The notes beneath the pieces are model-generated. The model saw only the letters and a program-made list of their open reading frames with translations, did no database searches and had not been told where the DNA came from. Positions 54,572 to 63,837 of a stretch of DNA of 64,000 bases are shown one piece after another (within the stretch, counting starts at the first letter, position 1; each line of letters starts with the position of its first letter). The stretch comes from JANNUT01 sp046331425 (GTDB lineage: Bacteria; Acidobacteriota; Polarisedimenticolia; J045). The stretch lies in the NCBI GenBank assembly GCA_046331425.1, contig JAXLQU010000008.1:62001-126000 (forward strand). Direction: 5' to 3'. A program made the position numbers and the translations under genes.

Positions 54572-55590
54572 GATTCGCTTCCTCGATACGCCAGCGGAAT
54601 GACGAACAAAGCCATCACAACACACTGCACCGCTGGGAACACCACCACATGCCAACCAGGGTGACGCGGGAATATGGCGACGGTGAGGATCAGTGCGAAC
54701 ATCGACACGGCCGACCCGATGGCGAGCACCGAGTACCGTTTTGTCGCGACAAGCGCGACGTCAAGAAGATATGCCAGGCCGAGCAACAATGCTCCGAGGG
54801 CGCTCCAAATCCAGAGCGAGTAGTGACTGCCAATCGCCGTGTTTGATGGACTGAGGTGCTGGATCAGCGGGAAACCGGCCGTCGCATAACCGACTGTTGC
54901 AGCGGCAAAGAAGAGTCCGAGGCCCACCGCTCGCTTGGCAGGGAAGGGCGCCTCGCCGCGCGCCCAGCGAAACATGTCCGGCCGGATAAACTCAGTGAAA
55001 GAATAGAACACGCCGGATGTCATCTGCGACATAGAGACAAAAAAGAGGAAGACCGCTTCATCCGTTCCGATCTCTGCTCGACCCGGCACGACAACTTTCA
55101 AACCGGAAAAATACCCGCTGAGCAGTAGGTTGTGAACTAGCAGCGAGCCGTTCGCCAGGTTCTCCTTGAACACTTCGCGGACGCTAACCTTGATGGACGA
55201 CCGCTGGATCCTCAGTCCGTGTGCTTGCAACAACAGCACGACGGCGATCAACAACAAAAAGCCGATTGCTCCATAGCGGGAAAGCAGACTCAAAGGAGTC
55301 GCCCCAACGACGAGCAGGATCAGAAGCACCGATGCTTCCCCGCTATTGAAACCAATATTGAGGGATACTGCGTTGTTGACCCGCTCCTTCGTAATGAGGT
55401 GCGCATAGGCGATCTGGAACATTTTCTTGTACGCAGCGTAGATGGCGACTGCAACTGCACCGAGTGTCGCTGCTGTCCACGCTGCTTGACCTCGGAGTAG
55501 CAGCCAACCAGCGACGCTCGAAATCACGGTGAACACCCCAACCATCTGGACTAGGAATCGATAGCTGACTTCTGACTCCCGTGCTGCCAT
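54568..55590 (-). CDS. polysaccharide flippase-like membrane protein (Wzx/MOP type), N-terminus uncertain
   Basis: About 340 residues with eight or more spans, for example FLVQMVGVFTVISSVAGWLLL, TLGAVAVAIYAAYKKMF, ASVLLILLVVGATPLSLL, IGFLLLIAVVLLLQA, GLFFAAATVGYATAGFPL, LGALLLGLAYLLDVAL and VVVFPAVQCVVMALFVI. The charge pattern and gene setting suit a lipid-linked glycan flippase. MAARESEV at 55590 is taken as start, but a typical flippase has one or two more spans; a matching sequence (STYSMDYLWLATRALAVQDN) lies in the frame of the upstream gene, hinting at a frameshift near 55580. The stop is coupled to the deacetylase gene. Confidence 0.6.
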   Translation of the reverse strand: MAARESEVSYRFLVQMVGVFTVISSVAGWLLLRGQAAWTAATLGAVAVAIYAAYKKMFQIAYAHLITKERVNNAVSLNIGFNSGEASVLLILLVVGATPLSLLSRYGAIGFLLLIAVVLLLQAHGLRIQRSSIKVSVREVFKENLANGSLLVHNLLLSGYFSGLKVVVPGRAEIGTDEAVFLFFVSMSQMTSGVFYSFTEFIRPDMFRWARGEAPFPAKRAVGLGLFFAAATVGYATAGFPLIQHLSPSNTAIGSHYSLWIWSALGALLLGLAYLLDVALVATKRYSVLAIGSAVSMFALILTVAIFPRHPGWHVVVFPAVQCVVMALFVIPLAYRGSES

Positions 55591-56582
55591 CGCACCATGA
55601 ACGGCGCCCAGAACGCGGCGAGATTGTCTTGGACAGCTAGCGCTCTCGTCGCAAGCCATAGGTAGTCCATCGAGTACGTTGAAACTGATCTGATTAAGCC
55701 CGAAACCGAGCGCGATCTGCGCAAGCTTAGGAGAAAGCTGAAGGATGCGCGAAACATGCTCGGAGTTCCTTTCCAGCTGATCCATAAGGGCGACTCGGCC
55801 ACCGATAGTAATCGTCCCGCCGCCGTGAGCGTAATCAATGCGGCATCCGGGGATACAGCTGGAAAGTCGGACCCAAAGACAAGTCGTCTGAGGCACGGCG
55901 CAAGCAAAGGGCGCAACAGTGGCAGCGTCCCAACAAAAGACGTGTCGAATAGGAGCCAGTCCCCTGCATGCTCATTCAGCCAAAGTATGTCAGGCACCTC
56001 TCTCGATGGATTGACGAGTGAGTATCCGAAGTGTGCAAACACGAGCTTTGCCTTAATCGCGGAGTTCGGAGGCAGCAGGCCCGAGGCGAGAAACTGCCTT
56101 AGCTTTGCAGGGTACGAGTGCAGGACTAGCACCACATCCTCCTGCAGCAGCCGTGACAGCGACGAGGCATCCATGGTCCCGTCCTGCCCGTCGTGGAATT
56201 TCAGCCCTCTGACTCCGTGTAGCCGTGAAAGGGTGAGCACTGCCTCGAGCTCCGATCCTGCGGGCTGCATCCGTAATTTCGCCCGAAGGTACTTTGCGCG
56301 AGAGATCATGTCGCAGCTACGCGTGGCAAACCACTCCGAGCGCATGCCCCTCTCGAGCTTGAACCTGAAGAAGGGTATGAACTGTGGCGGTAGCGAGAGC
56401 AAAGAGAGGTTGCCTGCGTCGTTGCAGTAGCCACTGTGCGAGTAGTGCGGGAAGACAACAAACCGATTAACGCTGGAGGTCCCTTTGCCTAGTGCAAGGA
56501 GATGCTCAATCTCACGTTCCATTGATACGAAATAGCTCGCATCATCTGAGGACTTGGACATGTGAACGTGAATATCGATCAT
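55551..56582 (-). CDS. amidohydrolase-like metal-dependent hydrolase in the glycan cluster
   Basis: A 343-residue reading frame. MIDIHVHMSKS carries the HxH metal motif, and GLKFHDGQDG, LVLHSYPAK, LVFAHFGYS and RLVFGSDFPAVSPD follow in the order of an amidohydrolase-2 type TIM barrel (metal ligands His and the final Asp). The last ~90 residues do not fit the family; in another frame the same DNA reads ALMDQLERNSEHVSRILQLS, a better amidohydrolase C-terminus. A frameshift near 55838 is therefore possible, and the end of this gene and start of the flippase cannot be placed safely. Its role in glycan synthesis is unclear. Confidence 0.6.
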   Translation of the reverse strand: MIDIHVHMSKSSDDASYFVSMEREIEHLLALGKGTSSVNRFVVFPHYSHSGYCNDAGNLSLLSLPPQFIPFFRFKLERGMRSEWFATRSCDMISRAKYLRAKLRMQPAGSELEAVLTLSRLHGVRGLKFHDGQDGTMDASSLSRLLQEDVVLVLHSYPAKLRQFLASGLLPPNSAIKAKLVFAHFGYSLVNPSREVPDILWLNEHAGDWLLFDTSFVGTLPLLRPLLAPCLRRLVFGSDFPAVSPDAALITLTAAGRLLSVAESPLWISWKGTPSMFRASFSFLLSLRRSRSVSGLIRSVSTYSMDYLWLATRALAVQDNLAAFWAPFMVRWQHGSQKSAIDS

Positions 56583-56632
56583 GGCCCTAAGCTCTGGCTC
56601 GTGCCCGCGCCCACGCCGTTCGTGCCCTTCGC

Positions 56633-58144
56633 CTAGCTACGCGACTGCGAGTGGCGCATCGCCGGCTCGAGGTGAACGGCGTTTCCTGCCACTGCCGAGG
56701 TTTCCGAGACCGGTGCAGTAGCCGACTGCTGTCGCATCGACGCAAGTGTCATGCCGACGAAGGCTAGCACGTAGATTCGCGTACCAAGTTGATTGATACC
56801 CCAACCGAAAATCTCCTCAGACAGAGAATACGAGAGGAAAAACCACAGAAAAATCCCCACGAAAGACCGGCTTTCGGGGGAGAGCGCGAGGCCGTCTCTC
56901 GCCCGGTAGATCAAATAGCATTGACGAATCAGTGTGATGATGAAGCCCATGTAGAGAAACAACCCCACGATCCCGTATTCGAACAGGATGTGTATGTACT
57001 CGTTGTGTGCGCCAAGGGCGACTCCGATGTACTGGGGGATGATTTCGAGGCTTGAGCCAATGCCATGCCCGAACAGGAGTACCTGCGGTGAGCCGCTTGC
57101 ATAGGCACGAAGGTAGCCCCTCCAGATCAAGATACGGCCAGACCCGGTTCGATCCTGAGTGAGTCCGGTATCTCCAACTCCCGGGACGTCCTCCAGTCGA
57201 TGTGCCACTTGATCGAATCCCTTGAGGTAGAGCGCGGACACGAGGAATGAGATCGATACGAAGAGCAGGAGTGCCTTGTGGCTGACTTTGCGGACGATCT
57301 GCTTATCGAAAGAGACCAGCAGGCCAACAAAGATTACGAGCTCAATCAAGGCCGTTCTCGAAACCGTGACTGCAACAGCTAGGAAATATGGAGCAGAGAG
57401 TACGAGGATGGATGCGCGCTGTCGTGCCGATGTGGCTCGATACATGAGTGGTACCACACTCACGAATCCGACTACGGCCAAAAGCCCGGAGAGATTCGCT
57501 TGTCCCAAGCCTCCGCTGGTCCTGACAAAACGCATCCCCTTCGACATCTCTGACAGCTCTTCGCTCCCTTCCATCCAGTGGTAGACCGTGACAAGGGCGC
57601 AAATGTAGGTGCCAACTATCAGGCAGCGATGGACGAGCCTCAGATCCTCCTCCGTTTCGACCTCAGCCCAGATAAGAAGCATCACTGCGGTACCAGACGC
57701 GAACCTGATCAGATCATTCGCACCCATTACAATGTTCGGTGACAGGACGAGCGGCATGAGCAGGTAAAACGCGAATACAAAGTACCAGCGCAGTGGTTTG
57801 GATATCCCGGGAAGCCCCTGTCGGCTGACTAGCCTGAGTACGAGTCGGACGAAGCAGGCCGCTGTGAATGCGCCTCCCCAGATTCGACTTAGCCGGAGTT
57901 CGACAGTTCCCCACTGCCCGAGCACCAAGTCCATTGTCAGAAACAACGTCGGAGCCCAAACTACGAGGAAAAAGCCGAGGAAGGGAAGCGGTTTGAGTAC
58001 GACCCCAAGGCAAAGGAGCACCATAAAGAGGGCGCCGAATGCGAGAGCCTGCGCGTCGGCGAGAAACACGCTCGCTGTGGCGGTCGCCACTAAGACGGTG
58101 GCGACCACGTAGTACTTCAGATTCGAGAGACCGCGGCCGTTCAT
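56633..58144 (-). CDS. O-antigen ligase/polymerase-like protein (Wzy/WaaL type)
   Basis: A roughly 503-residue polytopic protein starting MNGRGLSNLKYY; an ATG eight codons upstream (58168) is possible. About 12 spans are visible, with a large periplasmic loop between VSFDKQIVRKVSHK and VLLFGHGIGSSLE. The Wzy_C pattern is present: SGRILIWRGYLRAY, LLFGHGIGS, then GAHNEYIHILFEYGIVGLFLY with the conserved His. It either polymerises repeat units or ligates the finished glycan to its carrier. It follows the hexapeptide acyltransferase on the same strand. Confidence 0.85.
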   Translation of the reverse strand: MNGRGLSNLKYYVVATVLVATATASVFLADAQALAFGALFMVLLCLGVVLKPLPFLGFFLVVWAPTLFLTMDLVLGQWGTVELRLSRIWGGAFTAACFVRLVLRLVSRQGLPGISKPLRWYFVFAFYLLMPLVLSPNIVMGANDLIRFASGTAVMLLIWAEVETEEDLRLVHRCLIVGTYICALVTVYHWMEGSEELSEMSKGMRFVRTSGGLGQANLSGLLAVVGFVSVVPLMYRATSARQRASILVLSAPYFLAVAVTVSRTALIELVIFVGLLVSFDKQIVRKVSHKALLLFVSISFLVSALYLKGFDQVAHRLEDVPGVGDTGLTQDRTGSGRILIWRGYLRAYASGSPQVLLFGHGIGSSLEIIPQYIGVALGAHNEYIHILFEYGIVGLFLYMGFIITLIRQCYLIYRARDGLALSPESRSFVGIFLWFFLSYSLSEEIFGWGINQLGTRIYVLAFVGMTLASMRQQSATAPVSETSAVAGNAVHLEPAMRHSQSRS

Positions 58145-58185
58145 ACAGAAGTCGTCAGGGGAATCCACACAGCAGGCATGCTACC

Positions 58186-58758
58186 TCAATCCGCTCGGTC
58201 CGCTGATTTGCTTCGTGCGGCTAGCCCCGCAAACTCGGGGCGCGCCTTCCAGGAGTCCCAATCGGCGCGGACACGGAGAACCCTGGCAGGATTTCCAACA
58301 GCGATGCACCCAGACGGAAGGTCTTTGGTAACCACGCTCCCGGCTCCGACTACAGCTCCGTCACCAATTCGCACACCCTTCAGGACGATCACCCGAGCAC
58401 CCAGCCAAACGTCAGCACCAATAACGATCGGATCTACCGGTGGCGGGGCGGGTACGAATCGAAGCGGGCAGCTCACGTTCGAGAGATCGTGATCGCCGCC
58501 GATCAGCATCACCTGCGGGCCAAACATCACGCGGTCGCCCACTATTACCTCAGACGGCGTGCCGATCACTGTCCCGGGACCCCAGTACACGTCGTCACCA
58601 ACACTGACGTTCTCAGGGTTGAGGATCATTGAGCCGATCCCAATCCTGAACCGCTTGCCGACCCGCTTGAGTCGCGCGCGGAAATACAGGACGAGTAAGG
58701 CGCGCCAGACTGTTCCAGGTGTCATGAATACATCCAACCCTCGGCGCCCGATATCCAT
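58186..58758 (-). CDS. left-handed beta-helix acyltransferase (hexapeptide repeats)
   Basis: A 190-residue protein with an amphipathic N-terminus (VWRALLVLYFRARLK) and imperfect hexapeptide repeats: NVSVGDDVYWGPGTVIG, EVIVGDRVMFGPQVML, PIVIGADVWLGARVIVLKGV and IGDGAVVGAGSVVTKDLP. GGDHD contains the likely catalytic His. The C-terminal GNPARVLR is the usual family ending. It probably O- or N-acetylates a sugar of the polysaccharide. It ends 42 bp before the Wzy-like gene on the same strand. Confidence 0.88.
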   Translation of the reverse strand: MDIGRRGLDVFMTPGTVWRALLVLYFRARLKRVGKRFRIGIGSMILNPENVSVGDDVYWGPGTVIGTPSEVIVGDRVMFGPQVMLIGGDHDLSNVSCPLRFVPAPPPVDPIVIGADVWLGARVIVLKGVRIGDGAVVGAGSVVTKDLPSGCIAVGNPARVLRVRADWDSWKARPEFAGLAARSKSADRAD

Positions 58759-58771
58759 AGGTTTTCTATAG

Positions 58772-60079
58772 CTAGCGTCGCGCCCACGCTCGCTCCCACA
58801 ACCATTGGAGTTTCAAACCGAAGATAGTACCAAGAGCAGGCATGGCCACAGCAGGAAAGCCAAAGCGATTAGCGGGCACCTGCCGCGGGCTGACGCTCTG
58901 CCTTTGAACGAAGTCCAATAGACTTTTTGCCCGGTCTCGCCACTCCGGCAACGGCGCGAGGGATTCGAGCGAATGCCACGGCCACCTCTCCACGCGCGCC
59001 AGGCAGTCCAGGATCCCTTGGCCAATAGCATCTTCATTGTTCTGAACGACAACGGCGCGGCTTGAAAGCTCGGGTAGCTGTGCGAGCGGGTCGTTGTTGT
59101 CGGCAAGGATCACCAGCAGGACACGGCCCGTGGCGAGCGAGCGCCAGACTTTGCCGGGGACCTGGGCTCCACCAAAGTTGCCAAAAACGATCGCCACGTG
59201 GCTCTTGATCTCCAGTTCTCTCAGTTGCTCGCTCTCCACTCGAGGCCACACTCTCGTAGCCACGCGCTCGGTTAGTTCCCGCTCTGCCGACCTATGGAGA
59301 TCGCCACACCAGAGCAACTCGATCGGGCCATGGGAAAGGCGAAGCCTATCGAACGCATTGAGGAACGGCGCGACTGACGCTCGGGGCCCATAGACCGCGC
59401 CGGCCTGGAGAAAGGTAACCGGCCGATCGGATGGAGGAGCCGGCAGCGGAGTTGGCGAGACTCCCGCGGGTAGTGTCAGGACCTCACAACCAGGATAGTG
59501 GCGCATGAACAGACTGCGCGTTGCGTCGGTGGTGACAGTGACTCCGACCGCGCGCTTTAGCAACCAAGCCTCAGCACAGTGTTCGAGATTCGGCTTCCAC
59601 GTGCCGCCGGTCTCATGGATGCCCCACGGATCGCCATAGTCAGCAATCCAGGGGAGCCCGAGTCGTGCCGCCTCATAGCCAACAAGATGGTTACTCCATG
59701 GGAACCCAGACGAGATGACAACATCGAATCGCCGACCTTGCTGGCGCATCCATCGGGCCCCCTGCACCGCGAAGTAGGCCCAGTGATCTGGCCATACCGC
59801 CTGTGATGCTGCCTTTCTGATGCGAGGCAGCAATCCCGAACCATGACCGCGCTGTTGCCATCGGGCGACTGCTCCACACGCCAGCGTCACGATCTCACAA
59901 TTGGTGCGGAACAAGGTCGCTTCGAGTCCCGAGTCTCGCGCCGCACCCTCAGGCAGCGAAGAGCGCACAACCGTCACCTCGTGGCCAAGGGTTGCCAGCT
60001 CTCGAACGAGATTTAGCCAGCGCTCACTGCGAGACCCCATCGCGGGAGGAGACGCTGAATTAATCACACACAGTCGCAA
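58772..60079 (-). CDS. glycosyltransferase, GT-B fold
   Basis: A 435-residue protein. The N-terminal Rossmann part has SERWLNLVRELATLGHEVTVV and DVVISSGFPWSNHLVGYEAARLG followed by WIADYGDPW. The C-terminal part has VTFLQAGAVYGPRA, IELLWCGDL and VAIVFGNFGGAQVPGKVWRSLATGRVLLVI, the nucleotide-sugar side of a GT-4-like enzyme (an EX7E-like pattern is not clear). It should add one sugar to the lipid-linked precursor at the cytoplasmic face. It is 13 bp downstream of the acyltransferase in genome order and on the same strand. Confidence 0.8.
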   Translation of the reverse strand: MRLCVINSASPPAMGSRSERWLNLVRELATLGHEVTVVRSSLPEGAARDSGLEATLFRTNCEIVTLACGAVARWQQRGHGSGLLPRIRKAASQAVWPDHWAYFAVQGARWMRQQGRRFDVVISSGFPWSNHLVGYEAARLGLPWIADYGDPWGIHETGGTWKPNLEHCAEAWLLKRAVGVTVTTDATRSLFMRHYPGCEVLTLPAGVSPTPLPAPPSDRPVTFLQAGAVYGPRASVAPFLNAFDRLRLSHGPIELLWCGDLHRSAERELTERVATRVWPRVESEQLRELEIKSHVAIVFGNFGGAQVPGKVWRSLATGRVLLVILADNNDPLAQLPELSSRAVVVQNNEDAIGQGILDCLARVERWPWHSLESLAPLPEWRDRAKSLLDFVQRQSVSPRQVPANRFGFPAVAMPALGTIFGLKLQWLWERAWARR

Positions 60080-60092
60080 CGGGCCTCCACCT

Positions 60093-61577
60093 TCAACCCA
60101 CTACTTGATCAGCTCTATCTCGTGCCTTGGCGCCTTGGTCGAATTGATGCCGCCATAGTCTCGGGGGTAGAAGGTTTATTTTGGGAAGCGCTTCGATGGG
60201 AGATAGTGCCTTGTCCCCGCTCCAAGAGACGCCCACACACTCGGCGAGCAGCCGCCCTTCGACGCGCTCAAGAACGCGCCGAGCTTCGAGTAGTTGCGGC
60301 AGGTGAGCGCGATCAAAACCAGCAATGTGAGCGGCAACCAAGTCAGCCGCAATCATGTTATCGCTCGTTATCGCCACGCCTGCGGGCCGAGGCTCTGCCT
60401 CGAGAGGGCCGTCGCCCTCGCCACAAACGATTCCGTCAACGATGCAGAGGATTTTCCGATGAGCGTCGCTCGAGAACTTGCCGGTGCGATCCGTCGACTC
60501 AAGAACGTGGACGAGATCAAGGACCACTCTCCAGATCGTGTCATTCCCCGGCCACGCTCCCCCATCAGTAAGCCTGCCTGCGCCCACGGTTTTTTCTGCC
60601 GACTTCAGATGTAGCCAAACACGCTTGACAAAGTTGAATGCGAGTCGGCTTCGGCCCTGAAGCACGCGCTTGACAGCTTTCTTCAACCCCATCACGACCC
60701 GGACGTCGTCAGGATACTCGTCCCCGCCTGAGGCTGGCGCACCTTCTCTGAAGTGAGGAATCCAACCCTTCTCTCCGTTCACTCCCACAAGATTCTTCAT
60801 ACAGCAGGTGAAACCTGCTTTGTGATGTGTCTTCAGTTTTGGCACATTAATGAATAGGTCAGCCTCCAACGCAGTTCTCGAAATCAAGTAACTGTGACTT
60901 CCTGACTGATGGTGGCAACTCGCCAGGCCCGGCTCGTAGTCTGACACGGAGAATACCGCTTTTGGATTTGTAATCTCTTCAAGCCAACTCTTGTCACCGA
61001 GGTCCACCTTGATGTAGCCACGTGGATCTCCAGGGAGTTGGTGTCGGGCCAACTGGAATCCAGATTCGTCAATTTCCATGAGCTCTCTTCGAAAATCTGC
61101 GAACTCGACGTTCGCGCCAACATTTCGATAGTGCGAGATGAGCGCATCTACTCCGGTCTGGCGCCATACGACGTCCAGTTTGGCGGATTGAATTGGGATG
61201 TCGGCCACAACGATCCTGACCTCCGGGCCGAAAGCAGCCACCATCATGTCAATCACGACTCTCAACACAGATCCATGTGTCGTGAGGCTAGACCTGTTCC
61301 GCGGATCGTGTGCGACCCAATTCGGTTTGACCAAAATAGATTTGGCGCCCGGGCTAATGTTGCGGAGACCACGCAGAAGTTCTTCTCTCGTGTACGGCTC
61401 CGGAATGGCGAGGAATCGAGCCAATGACTCGCGAACTGCCCTATAGACGCAATTGTTGACGTCTAGCCGACTTGGCTGAACGAGTGTGCCCTCCAATTCA
61501 GGAAACGCCTCAGGGGGGTCGAACGGCGCAGTCGGATAGCTCGTCGCGGTACCGATCACAACTCCCACACGCCGCAT
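60093..61577 (-). CDS. DUF362-domain protein in the glycan cluster
   Basis: A 494-residue protein. ILVKPNWV, SLTTHGSVLRVVIDMMVAAFG, IVVADIPIQ and DLFINVPKLKTHHKAGFTCCMKNLVGVNG are the hallmarks of DUF362, often described as a putative iron-sulfur-linked enzyme. The ferredoxin-type Cys motifs of many members are not seen; only a CC pair lies near KAGFTCC. A later part (KILCIVDGIVCGEGDGPLEAEP, IAADLVAAHIAGFD) completes the domain. DUF362 genes recur in some exopolysaccharide clusters without a proven role. Here the gene is 9 bp from the ATP-grasp gene and 13 bp from a glycosyltransferase. Confidence 0.78.
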   Translation of the reverse strand: MRRVGVVIGTATSYPTAPFDPPEAFPELEGTLVQPSRLDVNNCVYRAVRESLARFLAIPEPYTREELLRGLRNISPGAKSILVKPNWVAHDPRNRSSLTTHGSVLRVVIDMMVAAFGPEVRIVVADIPIQSAKLDVVWRQTGVDALISHYRNVGANVEFADFRRELMEIDESGFQLARHQLPGDPRGYIKVDLGDKSWLEEITNPKAVFSVSDYEPGLASCHHQSGSHSYLISRTALEADLFINVPKLKTHHKAGFTCCMKNLVGVNGEKGWIPHFREGAPASGGDEYPDDVRVVMGLKKAVKRVLQGRSRLAFNFVKRVWLHLKSAEKTVGAGRLTDGGAWPGNDTIWRVVLDLVHVLESTDRTGKFSSDAHRKILCIVDGIVCGEGDGPLEAEPRPAGVAITSDNMIAADLVAAHIAGFDRAHLPQLLEARRVLERVEGRLLAECVGVSWSGDKALSPIEALPKINLLPPRLWRHQFDQGAKARDRADQVVG

Positions 61578-61586
61578 CGCCGCTCC

Positions 61587-62615
61587 CTACCAGCGTACGC
61601 CGAGCTTACGCTCGACATAGCTGGTCACCGAAGTTGCGAACTCGGCTTCGAGCACGACACGACCATCGACGCATGACCATGCTCCCCTGTCATGAGTGAA
61701 ATGGAACGGAGACTGCTCCAGTGTGTAATTCCCGAATGAGAGAAACTGCCACTCAAATGCGGCGAAGTGGCCCGCAGAGCCAGCGATGTCGATTGAGAGA
61801 AATGGGACATCGAGAGCCACATAGATCCGGCGACATGTATCGAGCAAACCCTCCGGCAGTTCCTTGTTGAATTGAAACTTGCCGCTTCCGCTGGCACGAA
61901 AGTCGTTGTCGCGATTGCGACGTGAGAGCACAAAGTACTTCTCGCCATAGACGAGAACTTTGAAGTCCCCTTTCAGTCCTGCGACGAACTCCTGCGCCAC
62001 GAACTTGTGTCGGTGATGCGACCGGCGTTTGTGATACGACCGGATCAGGCTCTTGACGATCTCCTTCGCACCGTCCACGGGGTAGAACGTACGGCTGATC
62101 CTGCGCGCAGCCGCAACGGCCGTGGTTCTGTCGGTGGCAAGCGTCACCCCCGAACTCGTAGCTCCCGCACTCGGCTTGATAACCACGGGGTACTTGAGTG
62201 AGGCTGCACGCGACCTGAACTCCTCGAGGGTGCCGAACGTCCGCCCAGAAATTGTCTTCAACTCGGGTATCGGCAGCAGATCCCGGAGCACTTCGAGAAA
62301 CACTTTGTTGTGGTGCGCGCGCAGGTATTCGTACTTTGGGATGACAAACGCGTTGGCGAGCGTGAGTCCTAGCACCATGTCCTCGATGAAACTCTTGTAG
62401 TGAAGATGATGATCTTCGGATGACTGATAGAGGACTGGCCGTCCGGTCAGGCTAGAATCTCGGAATTCGAGGTCCGTGAAGGACCGAATGTCAAGCTCGA
62501 CATCAAGACGACGAAATTCCTCCCGTAGTCGTGGTATGTCCATCGAGACGTAAGGCAACCGCCTCGATGAGTAGAAATCTCCCTTGTAATCCACGAGCAT
62601 CAGCACCGATCTCAT
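61587..62615 (-). CDS. ATP-grasp-family ligase-like protein
   Basis: A 342-residue protein. The N-terminal third has a pre-ATP-grasp-like fold (VLMLVDYKGDFYSSRRLPY). The ATP-grasp core includes YPVVIKPSAGATSSGVTLA (the phosphate-binding Lys region), KFVAQEFVAGLKGDFKVLVYG and FLSIDIAG, and EWQFLSFGN near the metal site. Such enzymes join a carboxylate to an amine through an acyl phosphate. Within a polysaccharide locus it could add an amino acid to a uronic acid; that is inference. It lies 9 bp from the DUF362 gene. Confidence 0.75.
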   Translation of the reverse strand: MRSVLMLVDYKGDFYSSRRLPYVSMDIPRLREEFRRLDVELDIRSFTDLEFRDSSLTGRPVLYQSSEDHHLHYKSFIEDMVLGLTLANAFVIPKYEYLRAHHNKVFLEVLRDLLPIPELKTISGRTFGTLEEFRSRAASLKYPVVIKPSAGATSSGVTLATDRTTAVAAARRISRTFYPVDGAKEIVKSLIRSYHKRRSHHRHKFVAQEFVAGLKGDFKVLVYGEKYFVLSRRNRDNDFRASGSGKFQFNKELPEGLLDTCRRIYVALDVPFLSIDIAGSAGHFAAFEWQFLSFGNYTLEQSPFHFTHDRGAWSCVDGRVVLEAEFATSVTSYVERKLGVRW

Positions 62616-62648
62616 CCCGTCGCGACCCCTCCATCTGGTTGCCTCTGG

Positions 62649-63812
62649 TTACGATTTCTCGCTGAGAAGTCGATCGTAAACTCCCAATAGACCGTCAATC
62701 CAATGCCCATCCTGTCGGTATCCCTGATGGACCGTCGCGCGCCCTCTCTCGGCAAATCGTGAGCGCCACTCTGGGGAGCGGATTAGGGTGGCGAGTTGGA
62801 ATGCCAAATCATCGGAGTCTCCGCGCTCGGCGATGAGCCCGTTCTCGCCGCTTCGTATTAGCGAAGGAATTGCTCCCACCGGAGACGCGATTACTGGTAT
62901 GCCACAGGCCATTGCTTCTAGAACTACATTCGGGAAACCCTCACGGAGCGAGGGCAGAACAAAGATGTCAAGCTGCTGCAGCCAATCGATTCGGGCAGTG
63001 CCCCTTACCACGCCTAGGAAGTCGATGTAGTCCGTCAGGTTTTGCCGGGCCGCCGCTTGCCGAAACGACGCTGATTCAGACAATACGCTAAGCCGCACCT
63101 CCGCAGAGCTGAACTGCTGTGCAAGCCTGACAAGCGCATCAAGCAAAATATGGGCCCCCTTGATCCGAGTTTGCGGGCCCGCAATGCTCCCGATCGCAAT
63201 GTGATCTTTGCGGTGCCTGGCGCCTGCTGTCGCAGGGCAAAAGACCGTCGTGTCCACGGTGTTGGGGATCGCGGCAACAATGCTCGAGATTCCTGCCGCG
63301 CGGATCCAATCCTCGTAGGCCGACTTCCATGTTTCGCATTGCACGACTAATGCGTCGATGTAACGAACGTAGCGTCGCGCTATCATCGCCCCAACAAGGG
63401 AGTTTGGATCTGCGTTCGAAAACTGGAACGGGCCCCCCTGCCTAACTATCGTTCGCGCTCCGAAGATTCGACTAAGCCAGAGCATTGCCCCGGCCTCGCG
63501 AAACAGGGGGCCCGCGAATGGACCGTTGTAGTGGAGCTGCACAAGTTCAGGTCGCTGGAAGGCCAGAATCGACACAAAAGAGGCGAGGTTTCCAACCGCG
63601 GAGCCGACTTTCCGTGCCTTTGCTAGCCCTCCTCGAAGCTTGGGGATATCGGCTTCGATAAACATCGAGGGCCGTTTGAGCACCTGATGACGTACCACGT
63701 CGACCCGATCTGCGAGTCGAGGATGACTGACGAGTCGGAGCGAGAATGTCACCGCCCCACCCACGGCCGGAGGCCAAGCTGATGAGACAACGAGCTTGGG
63801 GCGACCGCTCAA
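62649..63812 (-). CDS. glycosyltransferase family 4-type protein
   Basis: A 387-residue GT-B enzyme from TTG 63812, with TGGAGG upstream. N-terminal: SSAWPPAVGGAVTFSLRLV; middle: VQLHYNGPFAGPLFREAG. C-terminal donor domain: IAIGSIAGPQTRIKGAHILLDAL, YIDFLGVVRG, IDWLQQLDIFVLPSLREGFPNVVLEAMACGIPVIAS (EGFPNVVLEAMA is the EX7E motif) and PSLIRSGENGLIAE. It adds a sugar during repeat-unit assembly. It is 25 bp downstream of the gene running off the right edge. Confidence 0.9.
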   Translation of the reverse strand: MSGRPKLVVSSAWPPAVGGAVTFSLRLVSHPRLADRVDVVRHQVLKRPSMFIEADIPKLRGGLAKARKVGSAVGNLASFVSILAFQRPELVQLHYNGPFAGPLFREAGAMLWLSRIFGARTIVRQGGPFQFSNADPNSLVGAMIARRYVRYIDALVVQCETWKSAYEDWIRAAGISSIVAAIPNTVDTTVFCPATAGARHRKDHIAIGSIAGPQTRIKGAHILLDALVRLAQQFSSAEVRLSVLSESASFRQAAARQNLTDYIDFLGVVRGTARIDWLQQLDIFVLPSLREGFPNVVLEAMACGIPVIASPVGAIPSLIRSGENGLIAERGDSDDLAFQLATLIRSPEWRSRFAERGRATVHQGYRQDGHWIDGLLGVYDRLLSEKS

Positions 63813-63837
63813 GAAGGAACCTCCAAGTGCAGTCTAG

